Source: Ramicandelaber brevisporus
Lineage: Eukaryota > Kickxellomycota > Ramicandelaberales > Ramicandelaberaceae
Direction: 5' to 3'
Length of the DNA: 64,000 nucleotides
Assembly: GCA_025201865.1 (NCBI GenBank)
Contig: MU602698.1
Location: 13,610 to 77,609 of the forward strand
In this document: one piece after another, positions 49,872 through 60,900 of the stretch
Numbering within the stretch: position 1 is the first letter of the stretch
Layout: each line of letters starts with the position of its first letter
The notes under the pieces: model-generated
The model's input: only the letters and a program-made list of their open reading frames with translations
What the model was told of the DNA's origin: nothing
The model's database searches: none
Translations under genes and position numbers: made by a program

Positions 49872-51892
49872 ACCGTGTACAAAGTAGCTGGTTATTTTTT
49901 TGTAAAAGACTTGAGAATGTGAAACAGTTGCGTGTTAAGGAGAGGGAAATATTTAGAAATTGTACATGTGTAGTGCGGCGAGCCGCTTTTGTGTAGGATC
50001 GTCGCCGCGAGTGTTGTTCTCAATCCTAAGTTCTTTCTCTCTTCTCTTCACCTCTTTTATTTTTAATATTACGCGTAATTGTTCACAACTTTGTTGTTGT
50101 TCTCAGATATCGGCTCAGAGGTTCACCGATATCGTTCACAGCCAGCATTACACATGTATAACACATTTAGGTTCTACTTCCTATAGTTAGTCGCCAACCC
50201 AGCCAGGTGGCTCCAATAGGGTAGCCCAGATGGGGCAGGCAGGCAATACAGGCAGCACAGGCAGCATGGCATGCTTGAGACTTGTACACAACACATGGGA
50301 GGATACACCACCACCACCAGCCGAGCGCGCACGACATAGCCACCACCACCCAGGATACTGCCACAGTCTTGCACGCACCACGACTACGAACCAAACGAAC
50401 ACAATTCCATGTGGAACCATCTTGAGCCACCGCCACCGTCACCGCAGGAATCAGATGTGCAAATGTCAACACTCGCGCCGCCATCTTGAATAAACCGCCT
50501 TTAACGCCGCTGTCGCTTCAATTCGATATTCAAAGCACGGCTGCCAGCCACGCCATCACACACCAAAGAGACTCTAATCAAGTCAACTTGCTACTAACTA
50601 GACAGCGCACCAAACCCACCACACACATACACGGTTTCAAGGTCAAATAAATATATGGATATCACGTTTGTCGAATATGGACTCGGAATAGAAGAATCAT
50701 TGTACAAAAGATGGTCATCAAGTCTGAGGAAATCAGTCGAAATAGCTCAGGATTGTTCAGGAAAGAATACGATCAGGATGTGTATGTGTATGTGTGGATA
50801 GGTTCGGTGGCTGAAAAGCCTTCGCAAGTCAACAAAAGTTGAGTCTGAATGATCTGGATGTTGCGGCCAGCGAGTGCTCGTCGGGTCGATGATACTGCCA
50901 CTGGCACAGTCGAAGTGCAGTGCAACAACAACCGCACGCTCCGTTTCATACTCGCTCGCTCGCTCGTTCGTCTGTTGTGTCTCGATCTGCCGTCGTTCAT
51001 CTCGTCTTCATATAGTTCGCACACTCCGTCGTCACCGTCTCCGCTCGAAAAACATCGTCAACTGCTACTGTAGCTGTCGCTCGCTCCGTTGTTCACCGCT
51101 GTCGCTTTCGTCCGTTCGCTCGTTCGCCGTGATCATCGTCGACCGCAAAGAATAAAAAAGAGTGGAAAAAATGAGTGAAAGGAGGCCGGACTTGCTCGAC
51201 TTTGCTGAAAAAAATCAGTCGAATCGCTCAAGTCACGCCGATGAACATGGCTTGCAGAAGGTCATATTGGAACACCCACAGGATGACCACCATTGTTAAA
51301 ATGAGATTAGAGAAAGTTGTAGAGTAGAACCCAGAGTACACGAGGTACAGTTCTCGCAGTGAAATCGACTCATTCTTTGCCTCGTTTGATGACTTCTTAT
51401 TTTTCAATTGGTTTTCTCAATGATTACATATTTGGCCTTCTTGAGACACCGTTCTGATGCTTCCAGGTGACTCAGCCGTGTCGAATTACCTAGACACATG
51501 CTTCCAGGTGTTGGTTGGAAAGTGGGTTGGGTGATTATTGGCGATATAGTAGGAGTGATGCAGTTTTCAGTCCATTTTCGGCTCAACCTCGATTCCACCT
51601 GGAACAAATTACCCATCTCACCGACGTTCACACTCGCCATTCCTGAACCCGTGATCCAACTCTCTCCAAACTTTGCAGCGCTACTAAGCCGACACTAACG
51701 AGCTCGTCTCTCTTTTGAATCGCGATTCTGACCGAGTTGGCAGTCGAATTGTGTCGAAATAATCTCTGAAAGTCTTTGATGGCACGAAGTGGATTAACAC
51801 TCCTAATCAACCTGTCGTTATGACTCGACCAATCGATCCGGACGGTAATTCTACGTATTATAGTCAAATATCATGAATTATTTTATGCTACA
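49872..51892. other. Gene-poor region right of the mobile island
   Basis: 2.0 kb with no supportable gene. It contains an 8 bp-stem palindrome (50106-50133, GATATCGG...CCGATATC), a diverged 15 bp inverted pair (49962-49976 and 50145-50159), GCAGGCA-type repeats (about 50234-50275), a CTCGCTCG run (about 50948-50965) and a duplicated ATGCTTCCAGGTG (about 51456 and 51497). It may hold the right boundary of the accessory island. Confidence 0.45.
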
Positions 51893-52084
51893 ATGTCCTT
51901 CAAAGAACGCGTTAGAGCCGGTGTCGGCCGATTTTTGCAAACTCCTATGATGAAATCCGAATTGGCGGGCTGGGCTACCGGTAGTGGTGCGATTATTGTT
52001 TGCATTTTCTTCACTCCAGCGAAACTTTTCTGGATTCAAGCGGACTTGCCCATATATAAACGACTAGCAGCAGACGGTGGATGA
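51893..52084 (+). CDS. Possible small single-pass membrane protein
   Basis: 63-residue frame starting MSFKERVRAGVGRFLQ, with one plausible membrane helix (GSGAIIVCIFFTPAKLFWI) and a short polar tail. The basic amphipathic start plus one helix resembles small mitochondrial inner-membrane subunits, but no family is recognised. Two upstream ATGs in another frame (51872 and 51884) weaken it, so it may be a chance frame. Confidence 0.3.
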   Translation: MSFKERVRAGVGRFLQTPMMKSELAGWATGSGAIIVCIFFTPAKLFWIQADLPIYKRLAADGG

Positions 52085-52786
52085 GTGAATGTCTTTCGTG
52101 TTTCCTATTGTGCGAGTGCCAATGCCATGGTCCGGCGAAAATGATCGATTGTGGCTGTTGGCTGGCTGGCTGGTCGACTGTGCTGACTGTGCTGACTGAG
52201 CGAGGGAGTTGCATTTGTTCAACGGGTTGAACTTGATCAGATGGCGTTGATTGGACAGTACAGGACGAAAAATTGGGGCTGCCTGATTTTTTTTCTTCTC
52301 TCTTCTTCCTTTCGGGCTGTATACGATAGCCCGTTCGACTTCGCTTTTTTTGTTGCTGCTGTCGTTGCCGTCTTTATCCAGCCTCCGACGCTGCCTTCGC
52401 CGTTTCCCTTTTCCTTCTTCCGCACCTTTATTTTCAAACCTTGTCACCAGCTCATTGTACCAAAAAAACCAAAACCGCCTTCAGTCTCGATACCGTCAGT
52501 CCTTCGCATACACTTTATCTGTCACCTCCACATTTTTGGACCGCAGCTCCCGTCGATTGGTAATAGAGTAGACACTCCCCAAAAAGCCACACCTCGTCTC
52601 CTCTTAGTCATCCCCCCTCCACCACCACAACCAGCAACTCTCCTGGCTCTATATCTATCTATCTATCTATCCTCTTGTTTGCTCGGTCTCACCCTGTGTG
52701 TTTTTTCTTTGTTCTTTGTTCTTTGTTCTTTGTTCTTCTTCACCACTCGCAGTCTTGTCTATCTTGTCTAACTAGCAAACTATCAC
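52085..52786. other. Leader region of the PP5-like gene
   Basis: 702 bp, strongly C/T-rich in its second half. Contains a TATC tetranucleotide repeat (52652-52671) and about four copies of TTCTTTG (52705-52740) shortly before the start codon. No gene was seen. Confidence 0.5.
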
Positions 52787-54673
52787 ATGATGGCCACCGA
52801 CAGCAACGCTAGCGCACTGCTGACTCCTGCCAAAGCATCGGCAGCAGCAGCAGCTCACAAGGTCAGTCCAGTGGATTCACTTCTTGATCACATTGAATCA
52901 GTAGACGACGAGGAGGAGACCCTGGTGAATGACGATGACGACGACGTTGCACAGATGGTCATGCTCAACAAGGCTGCGTCAAGCCAGTTCGATTTTGCAG
53001 TAGTTGGCGATGTCCTTGATGCCGATGTCGACGACGACGACGACGACGTCGACCAAGCCGGTGCTGCATTGTACTTTGATGACGATGATGACAGTGTATC
53101 CGCATTCGCACTTAGACAGTCTCGCCGCTCTTCATCCAAGGCATCCAGAAAGTCACTCAAGTCAAGCAACAGCGTCCGCTCCATCAGACAAGTCGAGCCA
53201 GTTCCACCACCGATGCCGCCGCCACGCAGTCCGTCTGCCATGGTTGATCTCGATTTGCTCACTGTTGAGGACAGCTACGAAGGCCCGCATTTGCCACTGC
53301 GCAGCGAGCGTGGCGTTGGTGCAGACCCACTGCTGCCATCGGAGCTTGGTGGAGACTACTTCATTGACGACCAGTTTGTACGAGACATGATCGAGTGGAT
53401 GCGCAACGAGAACAAGCTGCACAAGCGGTATGCGTACATCATCGTCATGGCCGCCATCAGATACATGGAGACCCAGCCAGCTGTTGTTGACGTTACCATT
53501 CCAAGCGACGATGATGACAAGCTGGACATGCGTGTACGCCGTATCAATGACAGCAGTAACAGCAGCAGCAGCAGTGATGATGATACTGAGAGCAGACACG
53601 GCCATATTCTGACCGTTTGTGGAGATGTTCATGGTCAGTTTTATGACCTGCTTCACATCTTTGAGGAGAATGGATTCCCTTCAGCAACCAACATGTATCT
53701 CTTCAATGGCGACTTTGTTGACCGTGGCTCGTTCTGCATTGAGGTCATACTCACCTTGTACGCATACAAGTGGCTGTATCCAAATGCAATGCTGCTCAAC
53801 CGTGGCAACCATGAGACAACCAGCATGAACGAGCTGTACGGCTTCAAGGGCGAGGTTCTGCACAAGTATGACTTCAGACTGTGGAGACTGTTCGAGGAGT
53901 CGTTCAATGCTCTTCCACTTGGCCACGTCCTGCAGAACAAGATTCTGGTTGTGCACGGCGGTCTGTTCAGCGACCGCAACGTCACTCTAGACCACCTGCG
54001 CCGTGTGGACCGTTTCAGACAGCCATCAAGCAGTGTCGAGCTCGCCAGGCCGTTTGACCAAAGGTTGTGCACCATGAACAGTCTTGAGTCGCGTGTTCTG
54101 CGCCACTTCAACGGTAGATTCCCAGGCACTTTTGCTGCTGCCATCGCTGCATCCAATCGCGACTTTGCTGACAACGATGACGATGATGAGTACAGCTACC
54201 GCTTCAACCGCTCGCCATCCTCCTCTTCTTCATCATCTTCATCCTCTTCTGGTGACGAGGCTGATGAGGACACCCTGGACCAATTTGGTTTGCCACTGGT
54301 TGATTACGACCGAGTCATGACCGAAGTGCTGTGGTCAGATCCCAAGACTGGCTTCATGCCGCATGGTATCACCCCCAATCCGCGCGGTGTTGGCGTCGAG
54401 TTTGGCCAGGATGTGACTCAGCGATTCCTGTCTCGCAGCGGTCTGGAATGCATCATTCGCTCTCATCAGGTCAAGCACGCCGGCTATGAGGTTGTCCACG
54501 AAGGCAAGTGTGTAACCGTGTTCTCTGCGCCAAACTACTGCGACTCGAATGGCAATCTTGGTGCCTATGTCACTGTCAAGCCAGATGGCTCGCTTGACTT
54601 TAACACGTTTGTTGCCAGCCCTCATCCACACATTCGTCCAATGTTCTATGCCAACAAGCACCGATTCGGCTGA
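52787..54673 (+). CDS. PP5-like Ser/Thr phosphatase without TPR domain
   Basis: 628-residue PPP-family phosphatase most like PP5/Ppt1. Metal and catalytic motifs are intact: GDVHGQFYDLLHIFE, FNGDFVDRGS, RGNHETTSMNELYGF, VVHGGLFS, RSHQVKHAGYEV and FSAPNYCD. The pre-catalytic helix (FVRDMIEWMRNENKLHKRYAY in part) matches the PP5 linker. The usual N-terminal TPR domain, which binds Hsp90 and autoinhibits PP5, is absent. Instead residues 1 to about 180 are acidic and Ser-rich with a proline patch. A ~90-residue Ser/Asp-rich insert lies between the RFRQPSS and LWSDPK segments. Start codon 52787 or the adjacent ATG at 52790. Confidence 0.88.
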   Translation: MMATDSNASALLTPAKASAAAAAHKVSPVDSLLDHIESVDDEEETLVNDDDDDVAQMVMLNKAASSQFDFAVVGDVLDADVDDDDDDVDQAGAALYFDDDDDSVSAFALRQSRRSSSKASRKSLKSSNSVRSIRQVEPVPPPMPPPRSPSAMVDLDLLTVEDSYEGPHLPLRSERGVGADPLLPSELGGDYFIDDQFVRDMIEWMRNENKLHKRYAYIIVMAAIRYMETQPAVVDVTIPSDDDDKLDMRVRRINDSSNSSSSSDDDTESRHGHILTVCGDVHGQFYDLLHIFEENGFPSATNMYLFNGDFVDRGSFCIEVILTLYAYKWLYPNAMLLNRGNHETTSMNELYGFKGEVLHKYDFRLWRLFEESFNALPLGHVLQNKILVVHGGLFSDRNVTLDHLRRVDRFRQPSSSVELARPFDQRLCTMNSLESRVLRHFNGRFPGTFAAAIAASNRDFADNDDDDEYSYRFNRSPSSSSSSSSSSSGDEADEDTLDQFGLPLVDYDRVMTEVLWSDPKTGFMPHGITPNPRGVGVEFGQDVTQRFLSRSGLECIIRSHQVKHAGYEVVHEGKCVTVFSAPNYCDSNGNLGAYVTVKPDGSLDFNTFVASPHPHIRPMFYANKHRFG

Positions 54674-54977
54674 TTTGACTTTTATGACCTGTAATGCCTG
54701 ATAAATATACACATAACTTCCTTAATGTCTAAAACATTGCCAACTAAGGTATCCTATCCCTTACTATTACCATCATTACCATCACTTCCTCTTCTTTTTT
54801 GTTCAATAGTTTTGTTTAAATTGACTTGGACGCATGCCGCGAAGGACATTGATGCAATGTACCGCTGTCAAGCGGTAATCGCCAAAGCCGCATATTGCCT
54901 GGTTGTATGCATCCAATTCGATTCAAAACAAAAGCACCAAAACCAAAACAAAAAAAAACACTCAAAAATAAGGAGTA
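54674..54977. other. Intergenic region PP5-like / TFC3
   Basis: 304 bp. A-rich just before the TFC3 start codon (CAAAACAAAAAAAACACTC). No gene or other feature was seen. Confidence 0.4.
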
Positions 54978-57900
54978 ATGGACTCGCTGATTGCGCTTGT
55001 TTTGCATGAGCTCTCGATCGAAGAGCCCAAGAACTGCACACCGTCAGTGTTCTGGGCCATGGTTCGCACCAGCGCAACGTTGAAGGCAGTGTCCTCGATG
55101 AGACCGCTCTTTTCTTTTGGCCATCTTCAGCCTCAGCAGCGGCAACAACAACAACAACAAACAGTAACAAGTGTTGCAACAGATGGATCAGAGCTGTCAC
55201 CGCCGTTGTCAGAAACTGGCCCATTTGCAAATGGTGCGCAACCAACCATGTTTGAAGAAGCGCTGTGGAACAGTATTGTGCGGATGTCTGAGGTAGTCTT
55301 TTACACTGTCAATGGTGATGGTGATGGTGATGGTGCCAATGTTGAAATGAAGGCTTTGGATCGCAATGTTAGCCGCAGCGACTGGTTGTCAGGCACTGGC
55401 TCATTGTCACCACTACCCAGCAACATGAGATTTGTCAATGCACCTCTGTCAGCTATTCATGCGACACTTGGCGATACACTTCGTATTACAACATCAACCT
55501 CAGCACCATCTTTGCGCGACGCGACATTATTTGGACAAGAGTATCTCTATCTTGCAGAACATCAGCAACAGACCATGCCATCAGTTGCACTGACTGAGAC
55601 CCTGTCCGAAGATGCATTGCGCACACTTTTGCTGGTGACACGTACGCGAGCTCGCGGCATTACGCAGGTTGAAGTTGCGCGCCAGCTGGGTTTAAAGCCG
55701 AATAAGGCATTCTTTTTATTGAAGCGGTTGATTGACAGCGGTCTTGTTATCAAGTTCCCCGTACGATTCGAAGGAATGTCAACTTCTTTGATTGTTCATC
55801 GTCGATACGCATTGCTTAATACTCAGTATCACGAGCATCTCACTTCAACTGCAGTCGCTAATCTAGGCAATGAAGCAACATTGCGTCGCACTGTTCTTCA
55901 GCACATGAGCAACACTGCTGCCGCTGCCGCTGCTATAGCTGCCGCTGAAGCTGAGGCTGAAGCATCGAATGCTGAGCCAACGGCGGCCACCGAAAGAACT
56001 GAGACTGAACAGGAACAAACCAGTGTGCTACCAGCTGCAGCTCTTCGTCTTCGTGTGCCACTTCGGGTTGTTCGAGAGCGGATTCTGACAGCATTAAAAG
56101 AGAATGAAGAACACATTATGCCAGAGTTGGATTTACGGTTTGCAATTGGACTCAAACTGGGCCGTAGAATGTCCTCAGATGGATTTAGAACATCCATCGA
56201 ACAACTGGCAGAGTCTGGGTTGGTTGAACGTGTACTGGTTCGCTCCACAGAGAATGTAAGATCAATGACAGCCAGCATGTACCAAAAGGCAACTCTGGAC
56301 ATTGCTCTGGAAAAGATCACTAAGCGAATGGTGCGCTGTGTCCGACTGGTTGATCCCGAGTCAAAGAAAAGGCAAGTGGCTGAAGATGCATCTGAACGTA
56401 TGGATATTGACAGTGACGAGGAAGTTGCCAGTAATCGCCAATCACAAGCTGGACCAAGGTCATCATTTTTCGCAGCAAATGCTAAAGATGAGACTGCTGT
56501 TGATGCCCCAATGCCAACTGAAGTAGCCACAGTTTGCCGCCCGCCAGCTGATGTTATTCCAAGTGGATTCTTGATGGGACATTATTTTGATGAAGCCATG
56601 TTCTTGCGTCTTTGTGCTGCCGGTGCTCGCGGCATTCCTGGTCCCCAACTACGTAAGACCAATACCCATATTCTCAATAGAATGCAGGATAGATTTATGG
56701 AGCGAATGTTAACAACTGAACCGCCCGAAATTGCACAAGAGACTGCCTTTGGTATTTATCAGAATCTTGGCGATCCAATGTCTGGTAAGCCACAGCCAGC
56801 TACAGTAACTGGGCTTGTGAAGGTCACCCCGGCCCGCAAAAAGGCTCGCACTAATGCTGCTACATCTGCTGTATCGGCTCCTACTACTCCTCTCGCAACA
56901 CCACTCGCTGTGACTCCCAGCACTTCCTTGATAGGCTCTCCAGCTCCAGCGCCACAATTTGCCATGACCAGTCAGTTGCCTCCGCCAGTTCGTATTGTTG
57001 CAACCACAAGTGGATCACAGCGCTTCAAAATGTACTTTGCAAATGAACGCTATTGGCTCAATCAAACTCATTCATTGGTCAAACAAGAGCATGACACTGA
57101 TATTGCAGATATAATGAGTAACCAGCATCAACGTCAGCAACAACATCAGCAACAATCAATGCCGACACCTGGTTCAGTCAAGGTTGCAGACACAGATTTA
57201 TCAGTCAACATTATCGAAGGACACAAGAATGCAATTATTACGGATAGATTTGTTGCACGTTGTAACTTGATGCTCAACATGCTCTCATCCGACGAGCCAG
57301 TTATTGATATCACACCTGTTGCATTCAGAAAGCGATTCTCCGAGCTGGAATCAGCATCAACTACACTGGCATCTGGCACTCCAGCTAAAACTGTTCAGAT
57401 GATTGACAAAAGAGTCCTGCAGCGCATTGTATCTAATTTGGAACAGCGCAATTTAGTCAAAACAATAAAAACAGCTGTACAGGCAAACATTGGTGCAGAT
57501 GATGCTATTGATGTAACTGGTCGAACTTCAACAAAGACCAAGAGTGTTGTGCTGCGTACACTTGTAATGAGAGCAGACATTGATCCAAGTGGAGCAGAAG
57601 TGCGATCTCTAGTTGAAAGCTCAGATTTTGGGGCAAAGAAGATGCCAAGTTCAGCCATTGATAGATTTGTTGTTGATGACGATGCTAGAGTTGCACCCAA
57701 GTTAAGAAGATACCCAAGACGTCGTTTGATGGGTGAATCGATTGATTCTCAAATGTCAAAATCTGGGCTGCGTGTTGTGGATGGCGGCTTAAATGCTGAA
57801 ATTGAAATGGGTCAAGCTTCATTGGTGTTATCTGATGATGAGATTAATGATAGTGGCCTATTTAATAATGATAATGATGGTGATAATGAGGATGATGCTG

Positions 57901-60900
57901 ACTTTATATACAACAGCAGTAATGATGATGATGATAGTGATAGTGATACTGATAGTGATGCTGATAATAACAGTGATGATAATAATGATAATGACGACAG
58001 TGATGATGGAGAGCAATGGATGTCTGATAAGGATAATGAGCAAGTGGAGCAGCGTGAAGATGACTATACTGTGTTCAAAAATTACCTTCTTCGTCGTTAT
58101 CAGAGGCTTCATGGCATTAGATTACAGCAGCGTAGTGCAGCTCTCAAGCGCCAAAAGCAATTAAAGAATCATCGCAAAACATCAACTAGCAGTGCACTTG
58201 GCGTAACCCCTAGAGTTGGTGGATCAGGCAGGCGCCATCCGTTATATGGAGCAGGTTTATCTCCCGGCTGGATCTTTGGTAAAGTATTACGTGCTCGTGC
58301 GTTGGCATCGTATATATTCAATCACCTAGATAAATTGGATGCAGTGGAGCCAGTGCCGCGGGATTCCAATGGCGCACGCTTCTTTGATGAATCCATCTTG
58401 AACATTGACTCAATGCCCACTCATATGGTTAGAAGCATCTTCCGTTTGACTCGCTCGACACCTCTACTCGATGCTCACTGTGCACCACCGGCTGATGAAC
58501 ACACTGTCACTCTTGGGGCACTGCCATCCGAAATTATTGATGAAGTGAGAGAATCTCTTCCACCAAGTGCGGCCAAGGCTGTCACCAGTTTGCTCAGTTT
58601 GCTATCAGCTGCCGGCGTGATTTCAGCCGTTGCTCCTGAAATTCAGACACAGATGGATGTTAGATTCTCTGCTGGGTACAAGTATTACACTGGCGACCAC
58701 CTTGCAGCTGATGCACTCAATACACAATCCCCTGCATCTCAGCATTTACTTGTGCGCACATTCCCACCAATCAGCAAGAGATATCGATTTCACACTCATG
58801 CTCCAGTCTTTGAGCACGTGTCACCCAATGCAGTTCCCGTTGCTCAGCTTCCAATGGATATGCTCCAAGCTCTGGTTGATACCCACACAACACTGCTGGG
58901 AGGCGGACGTGTAATCAAACGCATTCTCCCATTGGGTAACACTCAAGAATTGGATCAGTTTTGGGATGTGCTTTATGAAGAGTGTAAAGCTCAACAGCGG
59001 AAGAATGCATCCCTCATGCGTACTCGACATCATGCCCAGCGTACAACGGAAGCGAAACGTAGCATGCATCAGCTGGCGAATATTGTCACAACCTCATCTC
59101 GCTTCTCATCAAGCACTGGCATGGATACAGCCATTGACGCAGCATCTGGAAGCGTGAGTAACAATGACATGGAGATTGAGACTGAGATTGGTCCTGAGGA
59201 ACTTGCTAGCCACTCGACTGGATACACTTTGAATGCACGTGGTAGTCGTTTTGAGCATCTCGATGGCATAGCGAGTATGAGTATTGCTATCCACTGGCTC
59301 AAAGAAAACATACACTCTGTGCCGCATGGTGAGGAAAGCACTCCCAAACCCTCACGCAGTGCAGTCCGAAAGGAGAATGCCAAACGGCGCGTGGAGACTT
59401 TGCTGCTTCCATTCATTGACCGTGTGCCATCCCTTTCATCTGAACAGCATGCTATACTGGCTGGATTATGCCGCAAATCCATCGCAACGTACCTCGCTGG
59501 CCAGACTCTCGACTCAATTTACAATGAAATCGATCAGGCTGCTGTGAAAATGGGTGGTGATATCCAAGCTGGAAGCTTGCTGTTGTACTTGCAGGAGGTG
59601 CGCAATACTCAGGTGCTGTATACCCGTGCCCAAAAGGCTGAAGCACTTGGTCAGACTGTCAATCTTGGAAGATTGAACAAGATGATTCAAGATATGCCGC
59701 TGTACCCGCTTACCTACAAGCTGGACGCTGATTTGGCTCGCCAGCTTGGTGCGCTTCCAATCCACTCGTCGACTGGTCAAGATGGCGCTCGCTTTGGTGC
59801 TCAAGATACCAGCACTCGCGTGGTTATGCGCCGCATTCCTCTTCCATCTCGGCTGAATGATGCTGTCATGCGAACAATGATTCTGACCAAATCATGGGCT
59901 CTGCGCAACAAGGCTGTGAATTTTGATGCTGCCATTCTGCGAGTGTTCCGCTCACAGTGCACTGCCAAGGAATGGGGCGAGATGGCTGCTGCTAGTGATC
60001 AGAACTTCAACGCGGTTACATCGCGACTTGACATGCCATCAGTCAACGCTGAGCCATTGATGGCGGCACTCAATGGTCCGCTGATGAATGAAGGTGGTGC
60101 TGCGTCTGACTCTGGCCGTGGTTTATTAGCCAGTCAACCTCCCGCTGCTTCTGGACTGATGGCAAACATGGCCCTGTATCATGGCCTCAATCTCGTCCAG
60201 GCTATTCGCCGTAGATTCGCCTATTTGATGACAGTCCCGTATTATGCTGCATTTGTCAACTCTGCCACGTCTGTGTGGGACAAGGAGCGTCCAAAGGCCA
60301 TCAACAGCCACATTTTACTCTCCGATGAGCTGCAAGGCACTCGCGCTGAAGATGTCGACTTTGCATCGCAGCTCAAACTGTTGACTGAGCTGTGTCCACC
60401 AATTGAAACGCTGGAGAGTTTGCCAGCTGAGAATGTTACCAAGATGGGCATGGCTGCCATTTCGCGACGCAGGCTTGGTAAAGGAGCTGATACCCAGCGC
60501 AAGAGTCTCAACAGCCTTGGCGAGTTTGGCGATATAGATGCCGATGGTGGATCCACCCGCCGCGATGTTCCCGTCTTGCTCGATTCTGTCGATCAGCTCA
60601 TGGCACAGTTCGAGTTTACATCACTGGAAAGATCCGCCGGCTCTAGCACTGACCCTGCCCAGCAACTGCGCGTCGATCGCGTGCGTTCGGAATTTGTCGG
60701 TCCGGATTTCACGACGCAATGGATTGAGCATACATGGAACACGCAGCGGTTTGCGCTTCCGCTGTATCCTGAGCAGCAATCTGACGCTAGTGACCACGAC
60801 GAGACTGCCTATGTGGCATTGCTCGCTGCAGTTCGTGTTTTGAGTACTGAAGGTGCAGCTGATGCTGGAATCCGCAAGGCTGTCAGCGATATGCTGGATC

